A stretch of DNA of 64,000 bases from Mucilaginibacter ginsenosidivorax (GTDB lineage Bacteria; Bacteroidota; Bacteroidia; Sphingobacteriales; Sphingobacteriaceae), in assembly GCF_007971525.1 (NCBI RefSeq), contig NZ_CP042437.1, positions 186,001 to 250,000 on the forward strand, written 5' to 3'. The notes beneath the pieces were generated by a model. That model ran no database searches, was not told where the DNA came from, and saw only the letters and a list, made by a program, of their open reading frames with translations. Positions within the stretch are counted from its first letter, which is position 1. The number at the start of each line of letters is the position of its first letter. This document shows positions 8,645 to 18,180 of the stretch, one piece after another. The position numbers and the translations under genes were made by a program.

Positions 8645-9646
8645 ATGAAGGGCAAAATGAACGCTATGATACTGGAGGCTGCCGGCCAGCCTTTAGTTTA
8701 TAAACAGGTAAATGTCCCAATACCTACTGATGTTCAGTTACAAATTAAGGTAATTGCCTGTGGAATTTGCCGCACCGACCTGCATATCATTGATGGCGAG
8801 TTGAATGAGCCTAAATTACCGCTCATTCCGGGCCACCAAGTAATTGGCAGGGTAAAAATGTCAGGAAAAAAAGTAACAGGTTTTAAAACAGATGACATTG
8901 TTGGCATACCCTGGTTAGGCTACACCTGCGGGGAGTGCAAATTTTGTCTGTCGGGCCGCGAGAATGTATGTGACCGGGCTTTGTTTACAGGCTATACTAT
9001 AAACGGTGGCTATGCAGAATATATGGTAGCCGACGCCCGCTTTTGTTTCCTGATGCCAAAAGAGTACCAGGAGGCGGGTGCCTCTCCCCTGCTTTGTGCC
9101 GGGTTAATTGGCTTTCGCTCTTACCGTATGATTGGGGCAAATGCACATAACATCGGGATTTACGGCTTTGGAGCTGCGGCCCATATCATAACCCAGGTTG
9201 CGAAAGTCCAGGGAAAACAAATATTCGCTTTCACGCGCGCGGGTGATGCCGAAAGCCAGTCATTTGCTTTAAAAATGGGAGCATCCTGGGCAGGTAATAA
9301 TGATGCAACCCCGCCCGAAAAACTGGACGCAGCCATTATTTTCGCACCTGCAGGCGAATTGGTTCCCAAAGCACTGAAAGATACCGACAAAACAGGCCAG
9401 GTAATTTGCGGTGGTATACACATGAGCAATATTCCTTCATTTTCTTATAATCTGCTTTGGGGAGAGCGTTCCTTACAGTCGGTGGCCAACCTTACCCGTG
9501 AAGATGGGCTAGCCTTTTTAAAGCAACTGCAAAAATCTCCGGTCGAAACTCAAACAACACACTTTAAGCTCCACCAGGCCAACGAAGCCCTTAACCTGCT
9601 GCGATCGGGCAAAATAACCGGGGCTGCGGTACTTGTTATGGAGTAA
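8645..9646 (+). CDS. Zinc-dependent alcohol dehydrogenase, MDR family
   Basis: A 333-residue medium-chain dehydrogenase. The catalytic zinc site is CGICRTDLH and GHQVIGRV. The structural zinc lobe is CGECKFCLSGRENVC with four cysteines. The NAD(P)-binding turn is YGFGAAAHI, with an alanine replacing the last glycine of the usual GxGxxG. It oxidises or reduces alcohols and aldehydes in the cytosol; the exact substrate is not readable. The ATG at 8645 (or 8657) is chosen because homologues begin close to MNAMILEAAGQPL; upstream codons overlap the end of mgtA and are not family-like. It follows mgtA in the same direction after 143 bp. Confidence 0.85.
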   Translation: MKGKMNAMILEAAGQPLVYKQVNVPIPTDVQLQIKVIACGICRTDLHIIDGELNEPKLPLIPGHQVIGRVKMSGKKVTGFKTDDIVGIPWLGYTCGECKFCLSGRENVCDRALFTGYTINGGYAEYMVADARFCFLMPKEYQEAGASPLLCAGLIGFRSYRMIGANAHNIGIYGFGAAAHIITQVAKVQGKQIFAFTRAGDAESQSFALKMGASWAGNNDATPPEKLDAAIIFAPAGELVPKALKDTDKTGQVICGGIHMSNIPSFSYNLLWGERSLQSVANLTREDGLAFLKQLQKSPVETQTTHFKLHQANEALNLLRSGKITGAAVLVME

Positions 9647-9654
9647 AACGAGGC

Positions 9655-9688
9655 AAAAAAAAGCCGCCCTATTAAATTCCAGGGCGGC
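9655..9688 (-). terminator. Intrinsic terminator of the RND efflux operon
   Basis: An 8-bp GC-rich stem (arms 9663-9670 and 9681-9688, GCCGCCCT/AGGGCGGC) is followed on the minus strand by a run of eight T. It sits just past the stop of the RND gene and also separates that operon from the convergent dehydrogenase gene. Confidence 0.85.
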
Positions 9689-9711
9689 CATCTTATTTAT
9701 ACTTTAAAAAG

Positions 9712-12700
9712 TTAAACTTCCTCTGCTTCGAAAACCGGCACATGTTTTTCTTCTTTTTTACCAAAAAGCCTCGCTTTAAGGTTGTACCGGATAAGGTACA
9801 TACATGGTACCAGGATCAGGGTGATGATGGTTGCAAAACCTAAACCGAAGATCATTGTCCATGCTAAAGGCCCCCAGAAGGCTACGTTATCGCCACCAAA
9901 GTGAATATGTGGTTTAAAATGGGTGAACATCTCCACAAAGTCGATATTGAAACCTACAGCCAATGGTATCAAACCTAATATGGCGGCTGTTGCTGTTAAC
10001 AATACAGGCGTCATACGGGTATGGCCCGCTTCAACTACGGCATCGTGAACGCTTGCGCCCTGTTCAATCAACATATCGGTAAACTCTACGAGCAGGATAC
10101 CGTTTCGGACAACCACACCGGCAAGGGCTATAATACCCACACCAGTCATAACGATGGCCATAGTCATCCCAAAGATACTTACGCCCAACAATACCCCAAT
10201 GATACTGAAGAAGATTTCGCTGATGATGATCAACGTTTTACCTATTGAGTTAAACTGGATCATTAGGATAATCAGGATCAAACCAAATGATGTAGCTAAA
10301 GCCCCACCAAGGAATGTAACGGCCTCCAACTGATCTTCCTGGCCACCACCCTGGCGTATGATAATATCATCGCTATGCTTAAAGTTCCCAATTGCCCTTA
10401 GTATACTTGCATTTACTTCGTTAGCATTATAAGGTTTGATAACGTTTGACCCTAATGTCAACACGCGCCTTTGCTGTTTACGCTTAATATTACTATAAGT
10501 ATTGGTATATCTTACATCGGTAAACGCAGATATAGGCACTTGTCTTATTGAACCACCGGTGGCCAGATCCCGATAGGTAATCTTTAAGTTTTTCAACTCA
10601 TCAATATTACTGCGCTGGCTTTCAAGTGCTCTTACTTTAATCTGGTAATCATCTTCTTTCGTGTTTCTGAAATCTCCAGCCTTAGCACCGAAAATTGCCG
10701 TTCCAAGGTTATCGTTAACGTCTTTTGTAGTTATACCTTCTCTATTAGCTCTTTCCCTGTCAATATCAAACACAATCTCAGGTTTGTCGCTTTGCACATC
10801 CGCAACCAGGTTATCAATTCCGGCAATGTTTTGTTTAGCGATGTAATTTTTTAACCGGTTACCGGTTTTCACCAACGAATCAAGGTTATCGCCGATAAGC
10901 TCGATACTAATATCTTTTTGTACGGGTGGGCCACTATTTTCCTGGGTTACAGAAATTCTTGCTCCCGGAACGCCCTGAACTGCATCACGTATCCGTTTTA
11001 AAACAGCTTTTGTATCCTTACCATTTCTTTTACCAAATTCAACAAATGCAACGGTAATTTTACTTTTGTTTTCGTAGTCTAACTGATCTTCATCTGTAGG
11101 ATCAGTTACACCTTTAGTAACATTTGATATTACCGACGATACGATATCTTTGTCCGGTTCAACTATCTGTGCAACACGCTGCTCCAGCTTTTTGGTAACC
11201 TCGTTTGTAGTAGCCTGGTCGGTACCAATCGGCATAGCAATGTATACGTAAGCAAAATTCGGGTCGCCGGAAGGGAAAAATTCAGGTGTTTTACCTCTCA
11301 CGACCATCAAAAATATGGCAAACACGAATAGCCCAAAAGTTCCTAACAATACTATAACAGGTCTTTTAACTGCCCGCTCCAACCATTTGGCATACCATTT
11401 CTGAAATCTTGGCCATACATTGTTTTGGAACTTATCAATCACCCTTAGTAGTACAAAGTGGTTGAGCAAATATAAAATAATGCATAATGTTATTAAGTTA
11501 CCCATGCCCATAGTCCAATTGCCGGCAAAAAACATCGCATAGCTTAAAATTGCCAGCACGCCCATCACAAGTACTGCACGCCTTGTTTTTTTATCAAATT
11601 TAGGGTTATCATGCTCACCTTCAACATGAGGTTTCATGAAATCAACCGCAAAAACAGGGTTCATGATATAAGCTACCACCAATGAAGCTAATAAGGTTAT
11701 AATAAGCGTTATTGGTAAAAAGAACATAAAATGGCCTATTAAACTATTCCAGAATGCTAATGGAATAAAGGGAGCCAGTGTGGTCATAGTTCCTGAAAAC
11801 ACAGGTAAAAACACTTCACCTGCAGCCATTTTAGCGGCTTGTTTAATAGGCACCTTGCCGTTGTTAAAAATGCGGTGTGTATTTTCAATTACCACGATAG
11901 CATCATCAACCACAATTCCCAGCGCCAGCAGGAACGAAAACAAAACGATCATGTTCAAGGTAAACCCTATTGCCGGCATTATTAAAAATGCGATGAAACA
12001 TGATAGCGGTACCGATAACGCCACAAATATGGCATTGGTTGTACCCATAAAAAACATCAGGATAATTGTAACAAGCATAAAGCCAATTACAATGGTATTA
12101 ATCAGATCATTAAGAGTAGTACGCGTTTTATCCGATTGATCTCCAGTTACCGTAATTGCCAGGCCTTTAGGGAAAACAGTTTTCTGCTTTAACTTTATCA
12201 GGTCATTAATTTTATCAGATGCCTGTATCAGGTTTTCACCTGCTCTTTTACTTACATTTAAAGTAATTACATTTTTAAATTTCGGGTTGTCGGGCGTTTT
12301 TAAGCGCGCATAAGTTTCTTGCTCTAAAAATGAGTCTTTTATTTCTGCTATATCCCTCAGGTAAACAGCCTGCCCCTTAGGGTTCCTGATAGCCATAGCA
12401 GCTACCTGGTCGGCATTTTTAAAATCTTGCTTTATATCTATACTACGACGAATACCGTCCGTTTTGATAGTACCGACAGAAGACAGAATATTTTCTTTCC
12501 CTATAGCTTGCGTTATATCGCCAAAACTAACCTGTGCAGCCGCCATTTTATTCATATCAACGTTAACCTGAATTTCGGGCGTTAAGGCACCAATTTCATC
12601 AACCTTCGATATTTCCTTATAGCTTTCTATCTCATCCTTTAAAACATCAGCATATTCCTTCAATTTTTTCAAATCATAATCACCAGAGATATTAATATAT

Positions 12701-13146
12701 AAAATAGGAAGATCGGCAACGTTTATATCAGATATTACCGATTCTTTCAAATTCACATCGCCTTGTGGCAAGTCCTGCTTGGCTTTATCAACGGCATCCT
12801 TCACATCGATCTTGGCGTCTTTGATTAAAACATTTGCCTGAAATTCGGCAGTTATAATAGATACGTTTTGAACCGAGTTGGAAGTAACCTTTTTTAACCC
12901 TTTTAATGATTTTAATTGCTTCTCAATCTGCCTGGTTACCAGGTTCTCTATATTTTGAGGCGACTGGCCGGCAAAAGTTGTGGTAACAAACACTTTTGAC
13001 TGCGCGATATCCGGAAAGTTTTCCTTTGGCAAATTATTGTAACTGATAAGCCCCAATACCGTGATCAAAAATATCAGCACATATATGGCGGTCTTATTAT
13101 CGATAGCCCAACTGGAGGGGCCAAATTCTTTAGTTGAATCTTTCAT
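9712..13146 (-). CDS. RND family efflux permease (HAE1/AcrB-like)
   Basis: A 1144-residue inner-membrane proton-driven exporter with the RND topology: one N-terminal span, a large periplasmic loop, spans 2-6, a second loop, then spans 8-12. GIVVDDAIVVIENTHR near residue 415 carries the paired aspartates of the proton relay in span 4. GVVVRNGILLVEF in the C-terminal half is the matching repeat. It is slightly longer than AcrB, with an extra hydrophobic segment around residues 530-580 and a basic/acidic tail. It pairs with the upstream HlyD-type adaptor and TolC-like channel to span the envelope. Substrates cannot be told from sequence. Confidence 0.93.
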   Translation of the reverse strand: MKDSTKEFGPSSWAIDNKTAIYVLIFLITVLGLISYNNLPKENFPDIAQSKVFVTTTFAGQSPQNIENLVTRQIEKQLKSLKGLKKVTSNSVQNVSIITAEFQANVLIKDAKIDVKDAVDKAKQDLPQGDVNLKESVISDINVADLPILYINISGDYDLKKLKEYADVLKDEIESYKEISKVDEIGALTPEIQVNVDMNKMAAAQVSFGDITQAIGKENILSSVGTIKTDGIRRSIDIKQDFKNADQVAAMAIRNPKGQAVYLRDIAEIKDSFLEQETYARLKTPDNPKFKNVITLNVSKRAGENLIQASDKINDLIKLKQKTVFPKGLAITVTGDQSDKTRTTLNDLINTIVIGFMLVTIILMFFMGTTNAIFVALSVPLSCFIAFLIMPAIGFTLNMIVLFSFLLALGIVVDDAIVVIENTHRIFNNGKVPIKQAAKMAAGEVFLPVFSGTMTTLAPFIPLAFWNSLIGHFMFFLPITLIITLLASLVVAYIMNPVFAVDFMKPHVEGEHDNPKFDKKTRRAVLVMGVLAILSYAMFFAGNWTMGMGNLITLCIILYLLNHFVLLRVIDKFQNNVWPRFQKWYAKWLERAVKRPVIVLLGTFGLFVFAIFLMVVRGKTPEFFPSGDPNFAYVYIAMPIGTDQATTNEVTKKLEQRVAQIVEPDKDIVSSVISNVTKGVTDPTDEDQLDYENKSKITVAFVEFGKRNGKDTKAVLKRIRDAVQGVPGARISVTQENSGPPVQKDISIELIGDNLDSLVKTGNRLKNYIAKQNIAGIDNLVADVQSDKPEIVFDIDRERANREGITTKDVNDNLGTAIFGAKAGDFRNTKEDDYQIKVRALESQRSNIDELKNLKITYRDLATGGSIRQVPISAFTDVRYTNTYSNIKRKQQRRVLTLGSNVIKPYNANEVNASILRAIGNFKHSDDIIIRQGGGQEDQLEAVTFLGGALATSFGLILIILMIQFNSIGKTLIIISEIFFSIIGVLLGVSIFGMTMAIVMTGVGIIALAGVVVRNGILLVEFTDMLIEQGASVHDAVVEAGHTRMTPVLLTATAAILGLIPLAVGFNIDFVEMFTHFKPHIHFGGDNVAFWGPLAWTMIFGLGFATIITLILVPCMYLIRYNLKARLFGKKEEKHVPVFEAEEV

Positions 13147-13172
13147 AATTGACAGATCAAATTTTTAATAAA

Positions 13173-14288
13173 TTAATTAGCAGCATTTAAAACTTTGATC
13201 TTATCGCCGTCTTCAATATCCGTTGCACCATCGGTAATCAACTGATCACCTGCTTTTAAACCTGATAATATTTCTGTTTGGCCGCCATAAGTACCGCCCG
13301 ATTTTACGTTAACCCTCTTAGCAATGCCATTGGCATTTAACAACACATAATCGCCTTCTTCCGATTTTTGTATGGCTTTTACAGGTATAGCAATGGTGTT
13401 TGCTTTAGTGTAATTGGCAATTTGTATGATGGCGGTCATGTTAGGACGTAAGGTTTTGCGAACAGGTAGTTTAATTTCGACACCAAAACTGCGCGATGTT
13501 GGGTCGATTACCTTGGCTGCAAAAGTTACCTTAGTTACCAATGAATCGTTAGCATCAGGTACAAGAATTTTCACATCATTTCCCGTGTTCACACTTCCGG
13601 AATAAGACTCAGGCACATCAGCTTTAACCTTTAAAACATCGGCATTAACGATGCGGATTCCCGTGCCTGGTTGCCCGGGCTGGATAACCTGACCCAGCTT
13701 TAAGTCCATTTGGTCAACGGTTCCATTTATAGGCGAGGTTATACGGTACATTGCTGCCTGCTCACGCAAAGCAGATAAAGCTTTTTTACTTGCTTGTAAA
13801 CTTGTTTGCGCTTGTAAGAATTGTACTTCGGTACCAATTTTTTGATCCCAAAGGTTTTTCTGACGATCATACAATGTTTGATTAAGACTAACCTGGGCTT
13901 CCGATTGCGCTATCGTTTGTCTGAGCGCACTGTTATCAAGTTGAGCTAATACCTGACCTTTGGACACATGCTGGCCCACCTTAACAAAAATTGCAGTAAT
14001 ATTTCCCGGAGACTGAGAATAAGCCGTTACGTTATCCTGTGCATCTATTTTACCTTGTATTTGTACATAATTGGTAAAAGTGCTTGTTTTTATGGCAACA
14101 GTGCTCACATCTGTAGTTTTGCCAGAATCGGCCGAACCTACTTCAGACTGGAGTTTAGTTACTTTGCCGTTAATTTCCGACTGTTGTTTTAGCAAGTCAG
14201 CAAGTTCTGCTTTCTTATCTTTTGGTTTGCTCGTGCAGGCAGCTACCAAAAGAACCAAAGCTGCCGGTATGTATAATATTTTTTTCAT
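13173..14288 (-). CDS. RND efflux periplasmic adaptor lipoprotein (HlyD/AcrA family)
   Basis: A 371-residue protein. The N-terminus MKKILYIPAALVLLVAACTS is a lipoprotein signal with a lipobox ending at cysteine 18. A coiled-coil region (residues about 28-50) precedes the biotinyl-lipoyl-like half-motifs (GNITAIFVKVGQHVSKGQVL and ITSPINGTVDQ) that flank the hairpin, followed by beta-barrel and membrane-proximal domains. It links the RND pump (26 bp downstream) to the outer-membrane channel encoded immediately upstream. Confidence 0.92.
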   Translation of the reverse strand: MKKILYIPAALVLLVAACTSKPKDKKAELADLLKQQSEINGKVTKLQSEVGSADSGKTTDVSTVAIKTSTFTNYVQIQGKIDAQDNVTAYSQSPGNITAIFVKVGQHVSKGQVLAQLDNSALRQTIAQSEAQVSLNQTLYDRQKNLWDQKIGTEVQFLQAQTSLQASKKALSALREQAAMYRITSPINGTVDQMDLKLGQVIQPGQPGTGIRIVNADVLKVKADVPESYSGSVNTGNDVKILVPDANDSLVTKVTFAAKVIDPTSRSFGVEIKLPVRKTLRPNMTAIIQIANYTKANTIAIPVKAIQKSEEGDYVLLNANGIAKRVNVKSGGTYGGQTEILSGLKAGDQLITDGATDIEDGDKIKVLNAAN

Positions 14289-14320
14289 GTCGATTTTATA
14301 TAGTGAGTTTAGTTTGTTTT

Positions 14321-15670
14321 TTATTGAATACGTCCGTAAGCCTGGTCAAGGTCAACTTTGCTAACCAATGCATCATATAATCCTTGTATGTATTTGTTGT
14401 CGGCATCTTCAAGCGCGGTTTGTGCTTGTGTAACCTCGATGCTGGAACCTACCCCTTGCTGATATTTTATTTTTGATACCCTTAAAACTTCCTGCGCCAA
14501 AGCCTGATTAGCTTTTTGATTGTTTAATGATTGTAAACCATTGATGTAGGCAACTGAGGCCACCCTGGCATTCAGGTTCAGCGAATTTTTCAAATCAACC
14601 AGGTTGTTTTGCGATTGCATTAACGAAATTTTGGCTTCTTTTACCTGGTTACTGCGTTGGCCACTGCTAAAAATAGGTACGTTTAATGAGAGGCCTATAT
14701 AACTTGATGGAAATGAATTTTTATATAAATTCCCAAAGCTATTATCCTGGTATGATGCAGCATAATTGCCGTTGAAATTCAATGTAGGTAAATATGCTGC
14801 CTTTTTGTTTTGGAGCAATAACTCATTTACTTTTTTATCAGTTTCCTGTAAAGCATATTCAATGCGCTTATGATAAAAGGCGGTATCGGTACCCAATTCT
14901 GCTACATTATTATCTAACTTAACATCAACCAATTTATCTTTCAGTGTTAAGTTAAACTCTATTGGCATGCCCATCTGGAATTTCAGCATTTGATAATTTA
15001 ACGCAAGTGAGCGCACTACATTTTCGCGGTTTGTTACCAGGTTGTTGTATTGAACGGTTATACGGTCAACATCAATGAGTTCAACAACCCCTTGTTTGTT
15101 TTGGGCAACAGTTTGGTCAACCTGCTGCTTTAACTGGGCAATATTGGCGTCGTATAATTTTATTTGCTCGTCGCTCACCAAAACCTGGTAATAGGCTTTT
15201 GTTACAGCTATGTTGGCAGCAATTTTGGTGCGTGTATAACTACGCTCAGACAACTCTTTGTAGGTTTTTGAAGCCTTCAAGCCAACAAAATAACTCCCGT
15301 CGAATATTTTTTGGGTTAAACTCAAGCCTAAGTTTGAATTGTACTTTACACCAAATTTTACCGGTATAAAGGTACCCGGGGCTCCAAAAAACTCACCGGG
15401 CAATAAACTTGTTGGCACCTTAAGGTAATCAGTAAACGATGCGCTGCCACTTATCTGCGGCAAGCCGGTGCCAGTTGTTTCTTTAATTTTATATTCGGCG
15501 CTTTTAACATCAAGACCTGCATTAACTACGGCGTTCTGATGTTCATAAGCGTAATTAATGCACTCCTGAACGCTAAAATTAAATGTCTGGTTATTAGGTG
15601 GCGTTTCCTGGGCATAGCTTTTAAAGGCTATGGCACCCAAAAATGTGGCCGTAAAAAGTAAATATTTCAT
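14321..15670 (-). CDS. TolC family outer-membrane efflux channel
   Basis: A 449-residue protein starting at the ATG at 15670 (MKYLLFTATFLGAIAFKSYA), a clear Sec signal; an ATG ten codons upstream is less likely. Two repeated outer membrane efflux protein domains are visible, with the typical SVQECINYAYEHQNAV start, long amphipathic helices and the IEVTQAQTALEDA segment of the second repeat. It forms the outer-membrane exit duct for the adaptor and RND pump encoded downstream (32-bp gap) in the same operon. Confidence 0.92.
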   Translation of the reverse strand: MKYLLFTATFLGAIAFKSYAQETPPNNQTFNFSVQECINYAYEHQNAVVNAGLDVKSAEYKIKETTGTGLPQISGSASFTDYLKVPTSLLPGEFFGAPGTFIPVKFGVKYNSNLGLSLTQKIFDGSYFVGLKASKTYKELSERSYTRTKIAANIAVTKAYYQVLVSDEQIKLYDANIAQLKQQVDQTVAQNKQGVVELIDVDRITVQYNNLVTNRENVVRSLALNYQMLKFQMGMPIEFNLTLKDKLVDVKLDNNVAELGTDTAFYHKRIEYALQETDKKVNELLLQNKKAAYLPTLNFNGNYAASYQDNSFGNLYKNSFPSSYIGLSLNVPIFSSGQRSNQVKEAKISLMQSQNNLVDLKNSLNLNARVASVAYINGLQSLNNQKANQALAQEVLRVSKIKYQQGVGSSIEVTQAQTALEDADNKYIQGLYDALVSKVDLDQAYGRIQ

Positions 15671-15757
15671 TGTATATATAGTTGTTTGGTGATTTTTCAT
15701 CTATTATGCCTCAAATATCCGGGCCGATTATGACAGCCTTATGTCAGCAGTGTTAAA

Positions 15758-16369
15758 TTAATCTTCTTTAATATTCCTGTACTGGTTTAAAAGCTTGTAA
15801 CCCTTAAGCGTACAAATGCCATAGTTAAAATGGTCTAAAAACTGCACCTGTACTTTCCAGGTATTAAATTCGGCTACCGGGAATATGGTGGTGTTAAAGC
15901 CAAGCTCTACCGTATTTACCCGCATACGGGCCACTATTTTGGGGTCAATCTCGGGCCTTATATAACCCTGTTTAATTCCTTTGGTCAGCAACTCCTCTAA
16001 TGTGCTAATCAAAACTTCCGATTTAAATTGCTGAAAAACCTTCCACGCATCAGGATGATATTTTTGCATATCATGAATTACTATCGGGTTGATCCGTGAA
16101 AACATATCTTCAGAACATTTGGTCATGTTGATCATCTCCTCAATCACATTAGCAGATTTATTGATGAACTCAATCATTTGCTCTTCATCTTCCTTCAGCT
16201 TTTTGGTTACCAATGCTGTTACCAGCTCGTTTTTATCCTTAAAAAATTGGTATATCGTTTTTTTAGACATGCCCAGGTGCCTGGCTATGTCGTCCATGGT
16301 GACGCTCTTGATACCTGCTTTTAAAAACAGTTCTTCGCCACCTTCAATTATTCTTTCTATTTGACTCAT
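15758..16369 (-). CDS. TetR/AcrR family transcriptional regulator
   Basis: A 203-residue protein whose first 60 residues form the TetR helix-turn-helix (VTMDDIARHLGMSKKTIYQF). The C-terminal part is a helical ligand and dimerisation domain of no clear subfamily. It is the first gene of the efflux operon, 87 bp upstream of the TolC-like gene, so it is likely to repress its own operon. A dyad lying between the promoter boxes upstream (16392-16419) is a good operator candidate. The inducer is unknown. Confidence 0.9.
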   Translation of the reverse strand: MSQIERIIEGGEELFLKAGIKSVTMDDIARHLGMSKKTIYQFFKDKNELVTALVTKKLKEDEEQMIEFINKSANVIEEMINMTKCSEDMFSRINPIVIHDMQKYHPDAWKVFQQFKSEVLISTLEELLTKGIKQGYIRPEIDPKIVARMRVNTVELGFNTTIFPVAEFNTWKVQVQFLDHFNYGICTLKGYKLLNQYRNIKED

Positions 16370-16382
16370 TGACTTTCCGGGT

Positions 16383-16419
16383 CAAAACTAAGGAAACATT
16401 TTTTGATTTCAAAGTTTCC
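16383..16419 (-). promoter_or_regulatory. Candidate promoter and TetR operator of the efflux operon
   Basis: On the minus strand a -33 TTTG (16410-16413) and a -7 TAGTTTTG (16383-16390) are separated by 19 bp, matching the Bacteroidota promoter consensus. The dyad GGAAAC/GTTTCC (16392-16397 and 16414-16419) overlaps the spacer and the -33 box and could be the site where the TetR protein binds. Confidence 0.55.
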
Positions 16420-16449
16420 AAACGAAATGACTTTTTTAAGACAAACATT

Positions 16450-16614
16450 GCAGATGTGCAGATTTCAAATTCCAGATGTGCAGATGATTGCCATATATAA
16501 TATGACTATCGAGAATTTTAAAATAGGACACCGTTTCAAAAATTTACAGATCTGAAATCTGCACATCTGCACATCTAACATCATCTGCACATCTAACATC
16601 ATCTGCGCGTCTAA
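16450..16614. repeat. Word-composed inverted repeat upstream of purB
   Basis: Arms 16450-16470 and 16550-16570 match at 20 of 21 positions. They are built from the repeated word GATGTGCAGAT and its complement. The right arm continues into a direct tandem array of ATCTGCACATCTAAC units up to 16614, only 30 bp before the purB start, so it lies in or next to the purB promoter. Confidence 0.75.
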
Positions 16615-16619
16615 ATGCT

Positions 16620-16627
16620 TATCTTTG
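16620..16627 (+). promoter_or_regulatory. Candidate purB -7 box
   Basis: TATCTTTG fits the TAnnTTTG -7 consensus and lies 17 bp upstream of the purB ATG, predicting a very short leader. The -33 position falls in the tandem repeat array and shows no TTTG. Confidence 0.4.
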
Positions 16628-16644
16628 CAAAAAATTATATTTCA

Positions 16645-17991
16645 ATGAACTTTTCTCCGCTTTCTGCAATTTCGCCAATTGATGGCCGTTACCGAAACAC
16701 CACCGCCGAACTTGCTGATTACTTTTCTGAATACGCCCTGATCAAATACCGTGTATTTGTTGAGATTGAATATTTTATCGCATTGGTTGAATATCCTTTG
16801 CCTCAATTACAAGGTTTTGATGTTAATCTGGTAGAAAAGTTACGCGATATTTATAAAAACTTTACTGAAGCGGATGCTCAAAGCATCAAAGAGATTGAGA
16901 AAATTACCAACCATGATGTAAAAGCAGTTGAGTATTTCATCAAAAATGAGTTTGATAAGATAGGTGGTTTAGATGCTTTTAAGGAGTTTATTCACTTTGG
17001 GCTGACGTCGCAGGACATCAACAATACCGCCATTCCCTATACCTTTAAACTTGCTATAAACAATACCTATTATCCCGCTATCAGCCAGTTAATTGATACG
17101 TTAAAAAGTTATGCTGCCGACTGGAAAGATATCCCATTATTGGCGCATACACACGGGCAACCAGCCTCGCCTACAAGACTTGGCAAAGAGATTGAGGTTT
17201 TTGTAGAGCGGCTTGAAGGCCAACTGGAGATTTTGAAATCGGTAAAATACTCAGCCAAATTTGGTGGTGCCACGGGCAACTTCAACGCGCACCATATTGC
17301 TTACCCGGCTAAGGATTGGAAAGCTTTCGGAAATCATTTTGTGAATAGTATTTTAGGGCTGAGCCGCTCGCAGTTTACTACCCAGATTGAGCATTACGAT
17401 AACTTTGCAGCCCAATGCGATGCACTAAAACGCATCAATAATATCCTGATTGACCTTGACCGCGATATGTGGACCTACATATCCATGAATTACTTTAAGC
17501 AAAAAATAAAAGCAGGCGAAGTAGGATCATCGGCCATGCCACATAAAGTTAATCCCATTGATTTTGAGAACTCGGAGGGTAACCTGGGTATAGCAAATGC
17601 TTTATTTGAGCACCTTGCCGCTAAATTACCGATATCGAGATTACAACGAGATTTAACCGACTCGACCGTATTACGCAATATAGGCGTTCCGGTTGCTCAT
17701 ACTTTAATTGCCATTAAGTCAACTATCAAAGGCTTAAACAAACTATTACTTAACCAGGATGCAATCACCGCCGACCTGGAAGCAAACTGGCCGGTAGTGG
17801 CCGAGGCTATCCAAACCATATTAAGGCGCGAAAGCTACCCTAACCCATATGAAGCCTTAAAAGATCTTACCCGCACCAATCAGCAGATAAACGCTCAAAC
17901 TATTGCAGAGTTTGTTGATAGATTAAATGTAAGTGAAGAAGTTAAGTCTGAGTTAAAGAAGATTACACCATTGAATTACACGGGAGTTTAA
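16645..17991 (+). CDS. purB: Adenylosuccinate lyase
   Basis: A 448-residue cytosolic enzyme of the fumarase/aspartase superfamily. It cleaves adenylosuccinate to AMP and SAICAR to AICAR, two steps of purine synthesis. Visible are the opening LSAISPIDGRYR, the catalytic-histidine segment THGQPASPT, and the signature SSAMPHKVNPIDFENSEGN with the mobile-loop serine. The ATG at 16645 gives the usual E. coli-type N-terminus; a further ATG 30 bp upstream lies in the predicted leader. It stands alone between two repeat elements. Confidence 0.95.
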   Translation: MNFSPLSAISPIDGRYRNTTAELADYFSEYALIKYRVFVEIEYFIALVEYPLPQLQGFDVNLVEKLRDIYKNFTEADAQSIKEIEKITNHDVKAVEYFIKNEFDKIGGLDAFKEFIHFGLTSQDINNTAIPYTFKLAINNTYYPAISQLIDTLKSYAADWKDIPLLAHTHGQPASPTRLGKEIEVFVERLEGQLEILKSVKYSAKFGGATGNFNAHHIAYPAKDWKAFGNHFVNSILGLSRSQFTTQIEHYDNFAAQCDALKRINNILIDLDRDMWTYISMNYFKQKIKAGEVGSSAMPHKVNPIDFENSEGNLGIANALFEHLAAKLPISRLQRDLTDSTVLRNIGVPVAHTLIAIKSTIKGLNKLLLNQDAITADLEANWPVVAEAIQTILRRESYPNPYEALKDLTRTNQQINAQTIAEFVDRLNVSEEVKSELKKITPLNYTGV

Positions 17992-17998
17992 TTTGAAG

Positions 17999-18085
17999 AT
18001 TTGAGAATTTGAAGATTTGAAAATGAAGAGACTATAATGCAGGATAAACTAATTTTCAAATTCTCAAATCTTCAAATTCTCAAAT
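17999..18085. repeat. Word-composed inverted repeat after purB
   Basis: Arms 17999-18020 and 18064-18085 form a perfect 22-bp inverted repeat made of alternating ATTTGAAG and ATTTGAGA words. It starts 8 bp after the purB stop codon and could fold as a long hairpin in the purB 3' untranslated region. Confidence 0.8.
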
Positions 18086-18180
18086 AACTATTCAATCATA
18101 TAGAAGTCATAACAATTTTAGTATTGTATTTAAATCAAAAAGGTGATTAAATTTGTTTAATTAATCTAAATAGAATTTCG

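Noticed and set aside
11780-12139. 119-codon open frame opposite the RND gene
   Set aside because: Lies across conserved membrane spans of the RND protein with no features of its own.
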